Below are positions 10,424-19,148 of a stretch of 42,123 nt of DNA, one piece after another (the first letter of the stretch is position 1; each line of letters starts with the position of its first letter). The notes under the pieces are model-generated. The model made no database searches, was not told the DNA's origin, and worked only from the letters and a program-made list of their open reading frames with translations. The stretch is from an uncultured Alcanivoracaceae bacterium (GTDB lineage: Bacteria > Pseudomonadota > Gammaproteobacteria > Xanthomonadales > Marinicellaceae). The translations under genes and the position numbers were made by a program. The stretch is taken from the NCBI GenBank assembly GCA_913061105.1, contig CAJXVJ010000005.1:1-42123 (forward strand), in the 5' to 3' direction.

Positions 10424-11344
10424 TCAATCACTCAGATATTTATCAAACCACTTAAGCGCCTCATCAACACCGCGTTTTGACTGTGCTAAGGTTGGTATAT
10501 GGCTGGTGTTGTCAAATTCAATGTATTCTGATGCGACTCCAGCTTCTTGTAATGCATCGAATATCATTTCTCCATGTTTAATAGGAATAATATCATCTGT
10601 ATTGCCATGCATAATCAATGTTGGAGGATCCTCTGATGACACATAGGATATGGGAGAGAACTCTGTGTATTGTTCTTCAGTGAGATGTAATACACGGAAA
10701 TACTTTTTCATCTCTGGATTGTCCTTTACAAACAGAGATAAATCGGTGGGTGATGCAAAAGTGGCAATCGCCGTAACTGATGAATTAGCTTTTTCCCAGT
10801 CAGCTTTGGCGCCTTTCAGCCCTATTTCTGGACTGCTGCCAATCAGTAATGACAAATGGCCACTGGCACTTCCGCCCCATAGACCAATGCGATTAGAATC
10901 AACACCATAGTCTTTTGCATGATGTTTGATAAAACGTATGGCGCGTCGAACATGCTGGACCAATTCTGGCATATCAAATTTTGTTCCACTGCCGTGTCTG
11001 ACTTCAAAAACGGTATAGCCATTATCAACCAATAATTTTGGATTAAGAATGGGCCACATTTCTAAAGCATATAACTCTTCATTGGAGGCCAATCGGTAAT
11101 GACCTGAGTCTAACAATTTATAGGTATCATTCGGAGATTTCCAACCCCCACTGTTAGTTAGAATCACACCTGCTCCGTTTGGTTTTGCTGGTTGAATCAC
11201 ATCAAATGTCATCGCCATGCCATGTGAATGACCATAAATAACATCAATCTCAAATTGTACTTGTTTGCTTCTGTCTTTATGATTTGTAGACGTGCACGAG
11301 ATAATAAATAGTGCCATTAATAATCTTAAGCTCAATCGTAGCAT
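10424..11344 (-). CDS. Esterase-like alpha/beta hydrolase lipoprotein
   Basis: A 306-residue lipoprotein: a short hydrophobic leader ends in the lipobox IISC (Cys17). The fold is an acetyl-esterase-like alpha/beta hydrolase (BD-FAE/HSL-related). The oxyanion region is TNSGGW, the nucleophile elbow is WGGSASGHL with Ser159, the acid is in HGNTDDIIP, and the histidine is in NTSHIP. The elbow normally reads GGSAGGH; here Ser161 replaces the usual Gly, which is mild but unusual. It probably hydrolyses a small ester from the periplasmic face of a membrane. It lies 70 bases downstream of the beta-helix lipoprotein on the same strand, with its own AAGGAA ribosome site. Its first codons (MLRLSLRLL) resemble those of that neighbour (MLRFNTLTL). 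The substrate is unknown. Confidence 0.85.
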   Translation of the reverse strand: MLRLSLRLLMALFIISCTSTNHKDRSKQVQFEIDVIYGHSHGMAMTFDVIQPAKPNGAGVILTNSGGWKSPNDTYKLLDSGHYRLASNEELYALEMWPILNPKLLVDNGYTVFEVRHGSGTKFDMPELVQHVRRAIRFIKHHAKDYGVDSNRIGLWGGSASGHLSLLIGSSPEIGLKGAKADWEKANSSVTAIATFASPTDLSLFVKDNPEMKKYFRVLHLTEEQYTEFSPISYVSSEDPPTLIMHGNTDDIIPIKHGEMIFDALQEAGVASEYIEFDNTSHIPTLAQSKRGVDEALKWFDKYLSD

Positions 11345-11414
11345 TTTGTATTCCTTATTGTTTTAATAAAATTGTATCATAAATATTATTTGTACTAATT
11401 TAGATATTAAAATA

Positions 11415-12911
11415 TCAGTTCTTCTCATCTGAACAATTAAGTGGCTCATTGAAATCTATCTGATTAATACTAGCAGGTTTTGAGATGACAACACGTTGGT
11501 CAGATAAGCCTTTATAGCTGCCTTCTGAACTGCCCCAACAATTTTGTCGGGCATCAATGTGTGCATCTGGGACATGTAGCATTATATCAGCTTGGCCATT
11601 ATCTATGATTGTATTGTTTCTCAACACAACGTCATAAAAACTCATCTCATTCTGCCCACTGGCCAAAATTTCCAAATCTCCAAATTCAAAGCCAGTGCGT
11701 CCTGCGCCTTCAATTCTGCTGTTCATGATTTTAAGGCTATAACTACCTTTTGCTGGTGCAAGGTCATCTAAGAATTGAGAGCCTCCTAACCAGACGTTTG
11801 CAGCCACATCTTCAAATCCACTCACAGCTCCTGCATCTCGAATGGTACTTCCATTAATTTCAATAGACACCCTGCCCTTATGATCCTGCATATTATCTAC
11901 AGGAGTTAAATTAACTAGTGTTCCTTCAATATTCATTTGGCCCGCACCTTCAATAATTGAATCACCAATATAAAGGTCAATTTCTGAAGGGCTTTGCATC
12001 ACAGCAGCTACTATTCCATCTTGACCAGTTGGGCCACTCAAAAATTGCTCAACGTGAGCATCAATTTTTGCTCCTCCACTTGCAACCATCATGATATTTC
12101 TCCCATTTCGAGTCATACGTCCTTGAACCTCTGAGTCGAATACATCGAGCAAGGCTTTCGCAGATGAACCCTGTGACAAAACAGCAATTCCAACATCGAA
12201 GAATCCTATTTTTGTGCCTCCTTCAATGTGGGTTTGATTCACTGACAATAAGCTTTCAACTGAGTTTGAGGTGACCGATAAAATGCCAAAACCTGCTGTA
12301 TTCATTACTTTAGATCCTGTAATCTTTATTTGACCTGGCTGATCAGTATGTATAAACACCATTCCTGCATGCGGAAGTGAACCTGGTAAAGTCGGATATG
12401 TTACCTTTAAAAAAGATTCTGAACGATTAGCTCCATCTACCTCAACATCATCAATTTGAACAGAAGAAATGTTTCGCCCATAAATTCCACTTGCATGGCT
12501 GTTTTCTATTCGTATATTTGAAATTTGATTATTGTTAGCCAATACAACCCCAATCCCATTATTGCTTAATCCATCAGTATTGCTTATAACAGGCTTATTT
12601 TTTTGATCGTGCAAACCTAATAACCGTTGGTTGTCCTTTAATTTAATGCCTCCTTGCAAAGGAAAATCACTGGCAAGTACGAAAATACTGTCACCTTTTT
12701 TACTCATACTTTCCAGTAGTGCTAACGATCCTATTGGGTTCGAAATACTTTTACCATTGCCAGAGGCTCCTGTCTTTATGAACCAAATGTTCTTATTGAT
12801 TTGTTTTTCAGAAATGACATTGTTTTTTAACTGCTTACTATCATGATTTGAAGCAGAACAAGACATCAAAAATATTAAAACCATCAATGTAAGTGTGTTA
12901 AATCGGAGCAT
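11415..12911 (-). CDS. Right-handed beta-helix lipoprotein
   Basis: A 498-residue protein with a lipoprotein signal (lipobox LMSC, Cys18), so it is probably anchored in the outer membrane. The body is a run of short beta-strand coils with regularly spaced Ile/Val and Asn/Gly/Asp (NNQISNIRIENSHASGIYG, DVEVDG, SIIEGAG, NSRIEGAG), which is the pattern of pectate-lyase-like parallel beta-helices. Near the C-terminus DARQNCWG is a motif often found at the end of such helices. I see no catalytic cluster that would identify a lyase, so binding or structural roles are equally possible. AGAGGA precedes the ATG. It probably forms a two-gene unit with the downstream esterase-like lipoprotein. Confidence 0.8.
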   Translation of the reverse strand: MLRFNTLTLMVLIFLMSCSASNHDSKQLKNNVISEKQINKNIWFIKTGASGNGKSISNPIGSLALLESMSKKGDSIFVLASDFPLQGGIKLKDNQRLLGLHDQKNKPVISNTDGLSNNGIGVVLANNNQISNIRIENSHASGIYGRNISSVQIDDVEVDGANRSESFLKVTYPTLPGSLPHAGMVFIHTDQPGQIKITGSKVMNTAGFGILSVTSNSVESLLSVNQTHIEGGTKIGFFDVGIAVLSQGSSAKALLDVFDSEVQGRMTRNGRNIMMVASGGAKIDAHVEQFLSGPTGQDGIVAAVMQSPSEIDLYIGDSIIEGAGQMNIEGTLVNLTPVDNMQDHKGRVSIEINGSTIRDAGAVSGFEDVAANVWLGGSQFLDDLAPAKGSYSLKIMNSRIEGAGRTGFEFGDLEILASGQNEMSFYDVVLRNNTIIDNGQADIMLHVPDAHIDARQNCWGSSEGSYKGLSDQRVVISKPASINQIDFNEPLNCSDEKN

Positions 12912-12963
12912 ATTTAATCCTCTTATTGTATTTTGTTATTAAGGAGTAAAGAAAAACAATTCA

Positions 12964-13839
12964 TCATGAAGGTTTTCTAACTTGTTCAAAATAAGATTTT
13001 CCTAAAATAACCATCAATATACCACCAAGGATAATTATTGATGACACCACCAATCTTATAGATAAATTTTCATCAGCAAATACCACGCCCCCTAATCCTG
13101 CTAGCACTGGCACCAGTAATTGAACAACGGCAGCTTGTGTAGCAGAAAGACCACCCAGTGCCAAATACCACAAGGTATAACCAATGCCAGAAGTGATACC
13201 ACCAGAGATAATGGCTAAAGCAATGCCTTCTGTAGATAAACTGATATTTTGAATGGTAAAAGCCATTAAGATAACAACAAATGGTAACGAACGCATAAAG
13301 TTATAGACTGTATCACTTAGTGGGTTTTCTGATTGTTTTCCTGCCAAAGAGTAAAAACCCCACGCAATTCCGGCAACTGTCATCAAAATAAAACCGAGTA
13401 ATGAAGGAGAGGTTAATTCTGGAAACACCAAATAAATAAATCCTGAAAATGAAACCATAACACCAAGCCATTCAACTAAACGTAACTTATTACCAAGGTA
13501 AATTCCGACAGCAATCATGGTTATTTGCACAGATGCAAATAAAATCAATGCCCCTGTGCCTGTATCTAATGACAAATAAGCATAGGAAAAGGCAATGGCA
13601 TAGAGAAACAACATAAATGCAGCACTCCAGCTTCCTTTTGAAGTAACAGTGCTCTTTGGTTGTACTATCTTTGCTTGTGCTAGTTTAAGTATAACAAATA
13701 AAACAACAATACCTGAAAACAATCGAATAGACGTAAAACTGGCCGCATCAATGGTGTTGTCACCTATGGCCAACCTGCACAGAATTGAATTTCCAGCAAA
13801 TGCAAGAAGAGCCATAATAGTAAATAAAATTGTTTTCAT
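12964..13839 (-). CDS. EamA/DMT-family transporter
   Basis: A 291-residue inner-membrane protein with about ten hydrophobic segments arranged as two five-helix halves, the EamA (RhaT/YdcZ-type) duplication. Telling stretches are the N-terminal MALLAFAGNSILCRLAI, which contains the conserved small-residue first helix with an Arg, and GGITSGIGYTLWYLALGGLS...AAVVQLLVPVLAGLGG, the classic second-half signature. Members export amino acids or other metabolites, or take up sugars, and the substrate cannot be read from sequence. It is on the same strand as the beta-helix lipoprotein gene downstream, about 50 bases away, but nothing links their functions. Confidence 0.9.
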   Translation of the reverse strand: MKTILFTIMALLAFAGNSILCRLAIGDNTIDAASFTSIRLFSGIVVLFVILKLAQAKIVQPKSTVTSKGSWSAAFMLFLYAIAFSYAYLSLDTGTGALILFASVQITMIAVGIYLGNKLRLVEWLGVMVSFSGFIYLVFPELTSPSLLGFILMTVAGIAWGFYSLAGKQSENPLSDTVYNFMRSLPFVVILMAFTIQNISLSTEGIALAIISGGITSGIGYTLWYLALGGLSATQAAVVQLLVPVLAGLGGVVFADENLSIRLVVSSIIILGGILMVILGKSYFEQVRKPS

Positions 13840-14076
13840 GCCTATATTGTTTTGGTGATGAATAAGACTTATTTACTATACATGTTTATTTGAAATGTCA
13901 CATTATAAATATCGTGTAGAATCCATTAATTAATTTTCTCGTGATTGTATTTTTCAAAACGGCCTTTTTCTCAAATTAAGTTTATATAGAAGTACATTGT
14001 ATAAATCTCTAAATGTATTTATAACATAAACATTGTTTTCCGTTTTCTCTTTATGTATTTTCATTATACTAATTAG

Positions 14077-14859
14077 TTATAGAGCCTGACCAACGCGTTT
14101 CAATCCTTCGATAAAATCACCTGGACGCCAATGCATCCAAATCATCTTTGCCTGACCCACTACATTTTTTTCAGGAATCAAGCCAAAGACTCGGCTGTCC
14201 TTGCTGAAATCACGGTTATCTCCCATGCCAAAATAATGCCCTTCTGGAACAACTAAATCGGTATATTCATAATTGTGTCTCACTTGATTAGAATGCAGTA
14301 TAGTGTGTTGCTTTCCATTAATATTTGATGCTTTTTGATTGAGCCCAATAGGATTAACATCATCATAAAAGCCTTTATAAGCTCCATCAAACTTTACATC
14401 AATGGCTTTTTCATTAACAAAAACCTGTTTGGTGCGTTGGTTATAAACTATGTGATCACCTGGGACGCCTATTACTCTTTTTATGATATCAACAGATGGA
14501 TCTTCAACAGACCGAAAAACAAAAACATCGCCTCTTTGCGGATGACCTGTTTCTATCAGAGTATTGTGAAATACTGGCATTTTTAATCCATAGGCCGTTT
14601 TATCTACGAAAATAAAGTCACCGGTTAATAACGTAGGCATCATTGATGATGATGGAATTCGAAAAGGTTCAAATGCAAAAGTACGTACCGACATAACCAA
14701 AAAGATGACAGGAAAGAAACTACCCGTAGTGGCCATAAATTTTAAATATTTGTTATCGCTGCTTTTAAAGGTTTTTTTTCTGCTCATTAAATAAGCACAT
14801 AAGGTTAAAATTGTGCCAATAAATAAAACCATTTCATAATCAAAATGTACATCATTCAT
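14077..14859 (-). CDS. lepB: Signal peptidase I
   Basis: A 260-residue leader peptidase that removes Sec and Tat signal peptides at the outer face of the inner membrane. There are two N-terminal hydrophobic segments (about 9-25 and 47-65). Box B follows with the nucleophile Ser in IPSSSMMPTLLTGDF, box D with the general-base Lys in DIIKRVIGVPGD, and box E as GHYFGMGDNRDFSKDSR. All three catalytic boxes are intact. AGAGGA sits before the ATG. In many gammaproteobacteria lepB follows lepA and precedes rnc-era. Here it is alone, with an EamA transporter downstream and a 436-base gap upstream, so it may be a second, dispersed copy that serves the large secretome nearby. That last point is inference. 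Confidence 0.93.
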   Translation of the reverse strand: MNDVHFDYEMVLFIGTILTLCAYLMSRKKTFKSSDNKYLKFMATTGSFFPVIFLVMSVRTFAFEPFRIPSSSMMPTLLTGDFIFVDKTAYGLKMPVFHNTLIETGHPQRGDVFVFRSVEDPSVDIIKRVIGVPGDHIVYNQRTKQVFVNEKAIDVKFDGAYKGFYDDVNPIGLNQKASNINGKQHTILHSNQVRHNYEYTDLVVPEGHYFGMGDNRDFSKDSRVFGLIPEKNVVGQAKMIWMHWRPGDFIEGLKRVGQAL

Positions 14860-15295
14860 AAGTGAATCCTCTGGTTAATATAGTTAAATAGAGGCAACAA
14901 TTCTTCAAAGGTTCACTGTTTACTAGATATTGGCTAATAAAGTGACTTATGACCTAGTATTGGTTGTGATTATTGTGAGTATCTGTGTTTAAAGAAAGTT
15001 AATATTACAGATGCTGCTAACCAACCAAAAAAAAATGATTATTTCGTCCACATCACTGCAATAAACCTGGCAATAACCAGATAATTATTGGAAGGATATT
15101 TTCTATACTGACAGAGTCTCAGTAAACATAATTCTTAGTCACCTTAACTTTGCCTTTGTGGTTATCTGTTACAGAACCATTACTAAATAATGACGTAACG
15201 TGTGCTGAAATAAAAAAACAATTACATTAATGTCAGATTTTTTTTAATAATTACGTATTAATAATTGAACTAAAAATATATTAAGGAAAAAAAGA
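14860..15295. other. Intergenic region, no gene seen
   Basis: This 436-base AT-rich spacer lies between divergent lepB and the beta-helix gene. I find no ORF of note, no tRNA-like fold and no strong hairpin. It must hold both promoters. AAGGA just before 15296 is the ribosome site of the + strand gene, and AGAGGA near 14866-14871 is that of lepB. Confidence 0.5.
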
Positions 15296-17029
15296 ATGAA
15301 TACTAAATACTTTTTAATAATGCTAATGGTTTTATTGATTGTACCTTTTGTGACCAAAGCAGGAGGAACAGCTATAGTGACGGTGGGATTGGATGTTTCA
15401 TGTGACTACAGCAGCATCACCGGTGCCAGTTTTAATGAGCCAGCAAGTGATTGGTTGGAAATCAGGATTCCAAAAAACTACAGTTTACCTGGTCTTGAGT
15501 TATTGGCCGATCGAAATACCACACTGATTGGCGGTTATGACACATGTAATGACACCACAGTGTCGGGCAATACAGTTCTGGTTGGTAATCAATCAAGTGC
15601 TATTTTTGTAGCAGGTGTGAGTAGTAACACCACTACACGAACGAATCTGAACATGGTGAATTTAGAAATCAGTGGTGGTAATTCGAATGCCGATGGGGGT
15701 GTGTTAAGTCTTACTGGAAGTTGGGAATTAACGCTGTACAATACCACATTAAGTTTCAATCACAGCAATCAAAATGGCGGCGCTTTAGCCATTGAACCAA
15801 ATGATGACACGAATGTGTTGACTCCCAGGGTATTTATTTCTGATAATAGCATTTTAAGTAACAATACTGCCAATGGAAATGGTGGTGCAATTGCGTGTGA
15901 CGGTGGAGGCTCTGTGTCAGTATGGAATACGCAAGTGGCTTTTAATGAGTCTGATGGCTTTGGTGGTGCAGTTTTTATGAATAATAGCTGTAACTATTAT
16001 CAATACGGTGGCCGCTTGTTTCAAGGTGTATTTTTCAACGACGCGGTACAATCAGGTGGGGGAATTGCCGCATTGAATGATTCACTGGTCTATATTAACA
16101 GCAACAGACATAACGTAGATGCTGCGCTTATTTCTTCAAATACAGCAGCAAATGGCGGTGGCATTTTTGTATCTGGTGACTCTAGGTTAGAAGCCATTGA
16201 TGCCACAATCAATAACAATACAGCGATTTTCACTGGAGGAGGGATTCGTTCAGCTGATAGTCATGTGATTATCAGGCGATCCAGTCCAGGTGCACAGTGC
16301 CACAATGAAGTGCGTTGTTCAACCGTTTCTAATAATACTGTTACTAATACCGATCCCCTTTATGGTGGTGGTGCAATAGCTACATTTGGCGGCACTTTAG
16401 AAATTACTGGAACCTATATCGAAAACAACAGTGCAAGTTATGGCAGTGCCATTAGAGCACGATTTATGCCTTTTGATTTTGACAGTAATTTTACTATGGT
16501 TGGGAATGTTGTAGCAAAAAATAGGGGTGCCCAACAAGTGATATATTTAGATGAATCTTCAGGAGAAATTGCATTCACTACTTTTGTTGATAATGAAGAT
16601 ATGAATCAGGTAATAGAAATGTCCTATCCAACTACTTCAGCTGATGGAAACGAAGTCCTCATTTCTGGTTCAATTTTTGATCACTCCAGTAATACAATAC
16701 CATCAGCAAAATTGACTACAGCAGGTCAACTTCCAATAGGCGACTGTAATCGTAATGCACCTAGTTCAACAGGAGACTTGGTAGCCGAGCCTAGATCAGT
16801 CGGCAGCATCGTTGCCTATGAGGACCGAGCAGGTGGTGATTATCGCCTACAAGATACTTCAACATTTGTGGATTTTTGTAACGGAAGTTTCATGGGCTTA
16901 GGTTCTAATTATTCTGCCAATGGATTCGCCAAGCCAATAGATAACAATATTTCAAATCTTCATGGTACGTATGATCTTGGTGGATTAGAGCGTTATGATT
17001 TAGACCTGATTTTTAAAGATAATTTTTGA
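15296..17029 (+). CDS. Secreted Pmp-like beta-helix protein, C-terminal IFKDNF
   Basis: A 577-residue exported protein. A signal peptide (about 1-22, ending VTKAG) is followed by a repetitive right-handed beta-helix. Its coils carry GGA[IL]/GGGI plus SNNTA motifs (QNGGALAIE, SNNTANGNGGAIAC, SSNTAANGGGIFV, NNTAIFTGGGI), the layout of polymorphic-outer-membrane-protein/DUF-type parallel helices. No autotransporter barrel follows, so it is not a type V protein. The chain ends in DLDLIFKDNF, close to the terminal motif of the SGNH hydrolase in this window and to the mature N-terminus of the lamin-tail protein. A good AAGGA lies 7-12 bases before the ATG. The gene is monocistronic. Function is unknown and probably surface adhesion or binding. 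Confidence 0.83.
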   Translation: MNTKYFLIMLMVLLIVPFVTKAGGTAIVTVGLDVSCDYSSITGASFNEPASDWLEIRIPKNYSLPGLELLADRNTTLIGGYDTCNDTTVSGNTVLVGNQSSAIFVAGVSSNTTTRTNLNMVNLEISGGNSNADGGVLSLTGSWELTLYNTTLSFNHSNQNGGALAIEPNDDTNVLTPRVFISDNSILSNNTANGNGGAIACDGGGSVSVWNTQVAFNESDGFGGAVFMNNSCNYYQYGGRLFQGVFFNDAVQSGGGIAALNDSLVYINSNRHNVDAALISSNTAANGGGIFVSGDSRLEAIDATINNNTAIFTGGGIRSADSHVIIRRSSPGAQCHNEVRCSTVSNNTVTNTDPLYGGGAIATFGGTLEITGTYIENNSASYGSAIRARFMPFDFDSNFTMVGNVVAKNRGAQQVIYLDESSGEIAFTTFVDNEDMNQVIEMSYPTTSADGNEVLISGSIFDHSSNTIPSAKLTTAGQLPIGDCNRNAPSSTGDLVAEPRSVGSIVAYEDRAGGDYRLQDTSTFVDFCNGSFMGLGSNYSANGFAKPIDNNISNLHGTYDLGGLERYDLDLIFKDNF

Positions 17030-17080
17030 ATCATTACTACATGTGTTTATCATTAATGCTTTAGATATGTAAGTTTAGTA

Positions 17081-17461
17081 TTATCTCTTTTTCTTAATAA
17101 GAGGATTGGTATAAAAAGCATACAACAGAACAATCCCAACCATAATGAAATGAATGATATCGTTCTTTTCAAAATTAACTGCACTGGCTTGTTCTGGACT
17201 ACCTGCCATGAGAAATACAGGTAAGTAAATACTTTTAAAAAGCAATATCAAATTCACAGAACTTTCTACAAGGGCAAAAATGTTTGTGACTACAGAATTT
17301 TTTAAGAAGATAATACCCACGGCAAAACAAATGCCAAGATACAAAAAATAACTGCCTCCCCAAGGGATTGAAATACGAATATCGGAACCAGCCACAAACT
17401 CAACCAATACAAATAATGGGGTGGCAAGATAATATTTTGATAGAAGGCTGCTTTTTATCAT
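17081..17461 (-). CDS. Small four-helix membrane protein, unknown
   Basis: A 126-residue protein that I do not recognise. It has four hydrophobic segments: about 8-24 (YYLATPLFVLVEFVAG), 35-53 (YFLYLGICFAVGIIFL), 58-80 (VVTNIFALVESSVNLILLF) and 105-118 (IHFIMVGIVLLYAFY). A short basic tail (KKKR) follows. A conserved-looking SIPWGGSYFL stretch lies between the first two helices. The gene follows the dioxygenase operon on the same strand after about 60 bases, so it could be a last member, but no functional tie is visible. Confidence 0.65.
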   Translation of the reverse strand: MIKSSLLSKYYLATPLFVLVEFVAGSDIRISIPWGGSYFLYLGICFAVGIIFLKNSVVTNIFALVESSVNLILLFKSIYLPVFLMAGSPEQASAVNFEKNDIIHFIMVGIVLLYAFYTNPLIKKKR

Positions 17462-17524
17462 TTATAAAATTACATCAACTATGAATGACAGTGTGGGTCA
17501 AAAAGATTCATTTGCAATATTGAA

Positions 17525-18160
17525 TTAAGCAGTCTTTAGTACAATATTATACGCAAGTGTATCGGCTTTTCCTTCAACTTTTGAGGCTATCATTTGCGCT
17601 TGCTCTTCTTTATTTTTACTCTTCAATAACCTATCTGGAGCATTGAGCTCGTGCCCTGGGAAATACATCTGAGTTATAATTTCAACAAAACCTTTTTTGG
17701 TGACTTTGAAATGAATGTGTGGTGGCCTGTCCCAAGTTTCTGTGGCTGGATAGACACCTGGTATGATTGTTTTAAATCTAAACACACCTTTTTTACCACT
17801 TTGCACAATCGCCCAACCTTGAAAATTTGGGTCAATGGGTGCATCAAATGAATCTAGCGGATGGTTATATTTACCCGCTGCATTGGCTTGCCAAATATCA
17901 ACAGTGGCATCTTCAATGGGATTGTTGTCAGTATCTAGAACTTGCCCCTCAATAAAAACCACCTGTCCTTTAGCCACACCTGTATTATCATCAACCTTGG
18001 TTAAATCAAAGTCCTTGTCTTTTTGTGCTACTACGGGATAAAAAGGTCCTTTGATTTCTTTTGGTGTAGGGTTACTTGCATTTGTGGAACCGGAAAACAA
18101 AGCCAAAGCACTGCCCCATAATCCAGTTTTAATAAAAAGTCGTCTGTTTGTTTTTTTCAT
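17525..18160 (-). CDS. Tat-exported intradiol ring-cleavage dioxygenase
   Basis: A 211-residue non-haem Fe(III) dioxygenase of the catechol/protocatechuate 3,4-dioxygenase fold, which opens an aromatic ring between two adjacent hydroxyls. I start at the ATG at 18160, which has AAAGG upstream. The track's 265-residue form adds a nonsense extension overlapping the VOC gene. The N-terminus has NRRLFIK, a twin-arginine motif, then a hydrophobic stretch, so the folded protein is probably exported. Iron ligands are visible as Tyr in AAGKYNHP, Tyr in PGVYPATETWD and the two His of RPPHIHFKV. GPFYPV near the start of the domain is also typical. It is the last gene of a four-gene operon with a VOC protein, a cysteine hydrolase and an alcohol dehydrogenase. 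The physiological substrate is unknown. Confidence 0.9.
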   Translation of the reverse strand: MKKTNRRLFIKTGLWGSALALFSGSTNASNPTPKEIKGPFYPVVAQKDKDFDLTKVDDNTGVAKGQVVFIEGQVLDTDNNPIEDATVDIWQANAAGKYNHPLDSFDAPIDPNFQGWAIVQSGKKGVFRFKTIIPGVYPATETWDRPPHIHFKVTKKGFVEIITQMYFPGHELNAPDRLLKSKNKEEQAQMIASKVEGKADTLAYNIVLKTA

Positions 18161-18174
18161 TTGATATTTACCTT

Positions 18175-18555
18175 TTATTTCTGTGAATGTAGACCAAACA
18201 TATTGCCTTCTGAATCCATGGCAAGGGTAACGAAACCATATTCTCCAATCGACATTTTTGGCTGATTTACTTGACCACCAGCTGGAACAATTCTGGCCTC
18301 TTCTGTGGCGCAATCTTCGCAAGCGAAATAAACCAATGTACTGTTTCCACCAGCTTTCATGCCTTCCATTTTTACCAATGCCCCACTGGCACCATATTGC
18401 TCCATATTTGAGGGAAATGCGAGCATTTCAATGGTTGTATCACTGGGATCACTTAATACTTCTACTTTAATATCTAATATGGTCTCATAAAACTTTTTTG
18501 CTCTATTGACTTCATCTACGTAAATTTCAAACCAACCTATTGGGTTTTTTGCCAT
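18175..18555 (-). CDS. VOC-family (glyoxalase-like) protein
   Basis: A 126-residue vicinal-oxygen-chelate protein. It begins with the standard beta-alpha-beta-beta-beta half-module (NPIGWFEIYVDEVNRAKKFYETIL) and has the second half with VNQPKMSIGEYGFVTLAMDSEGNMFGLHS. This is the type usually labelled 'VOC family protein/glyoxalase', similar to E. coli-type YdeN/PhnB relatives. Metal-site residues are less clear than in glyoxalase I (a Glu/His pair may be EIYV and GLHS). It ends 14 bases before the dioxygenase ATG, which fits co-transcription. It could act on a small aldehyde or phenolic product, but no substrate can be read from sequence. Confidence 0.87.
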   Translation of the reverse strand: MAKNPIGWFEIYVDEVNRAKKFYETILDIKVEVLSDPSDTTIEMLAFPSNMEQYGASGALVKMEGMKAGGNSTLVYFACEDCATEEARIVPAGGQVNQPKMSIGEYGFVTLAMDSEGNMFGLHSQK

Positions 18556-18596
18556 GATTTTTTCTCAATAATAGTGTGAGTGTGGACAATATTCTA

Positions 18597-19148
18597 TCAC
18601 ATAAAATTATTCAGAACTTCATCAGTTGATTTAACTGTACAAAACTCACCATTTAAACTGGCCAGATGAATGTTGTGTATTTGATCAGCTGTATAATGAA
18701 TACCATCTTCGCCTTTTCGATCAAAAGTGGCAGTTGCATCAGAAACCAAAGTCACTTCAAACCCATAATTTCCAGCCATGCGTGTTGTGGTTGATACACA
18801 GTGGTCTGTGGTTAAACCGGCTATTACAAGTGACTGAATAGCATTGTCTTCGAGATAACTCTTTAAATTTGTCCCTATAAAAGCGCTGTTTACTGATTTT
18901 TTAAAGACGGCTTCACCTGTTATTGGTTTGGTTTCTTGTTTAAATTCATTGCCTGCAAAACCAGTTCTGAGTGGTGAATTGGGTTCGACCGAACAATGCT
19001 GTACATGGATCACTGGCCATTTATTTTTACGCCAATGTGCCAACAACAATGCCATTTTATTTTCGGCATCAAGATTGTTTCTTTGTCCCCAAACAGGGTG
19101 ATCAAACCCCTTTTGATAATCAATGGATATTAAGGCAACTTTATTCAT
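18597..19148 (-). CDS. Isochorismatase-family cysteine hydrolase
   Basis: A 183-residue cytoplasmic alpha/beta hydrolase of the isochorismatase/nicotinamidase superfamily. The catalytic triad is readable as Asp in [10 protein letters not shown], Lys in [12 protein letters not shown] and Cys in [15 protein letters not shown], the last being the diagnostic loop. It lacks the zinc-binding DxHxxxH of nicotinamidases, so it is a general cysteine hydrolase of unknown amide or ester specificity. Its start codon overlaps the stop of the upstream alcohol dehydrogenase by eight bases, a sign of translational coupling. It lies second in the adh-hydrolase-VOC-dioxygenase operon. Confidence 0.9.
   Translation of the reverse strand: MNKVALISIDYQKGFDHPVWGQRNNLDAENKMALLLAHWRKNKWPVIHVQHCSVEPNSPLRTGFAGNEFKQETKPITGEAVFKKSVNSAFIGTNLKSYLEDNAIQSLVIAGLTTDHCVSTTTRMAGNYGFEVTLVSDATATFDRKGEDGIHYTADQIHNIHLASLNGEFCTVKSTDEVLNNFM

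Noticed and set aside
15296-17029. Autotransporter (type V) interpretation of the Pmp-like beta-helix protein
   Set aside because: No C-terminal beta-barrel is present. The chain ends soon after the helix with IFKDNF.
18161-18322. 54-residue N-terminal extension of the intradiol dioxygenase in the ORF track
   Set aside because: It lies inside the VOC gene, reads as non-coding, and the internal ATG at 18160 has a ribosome site followed by a complete Tat signal.
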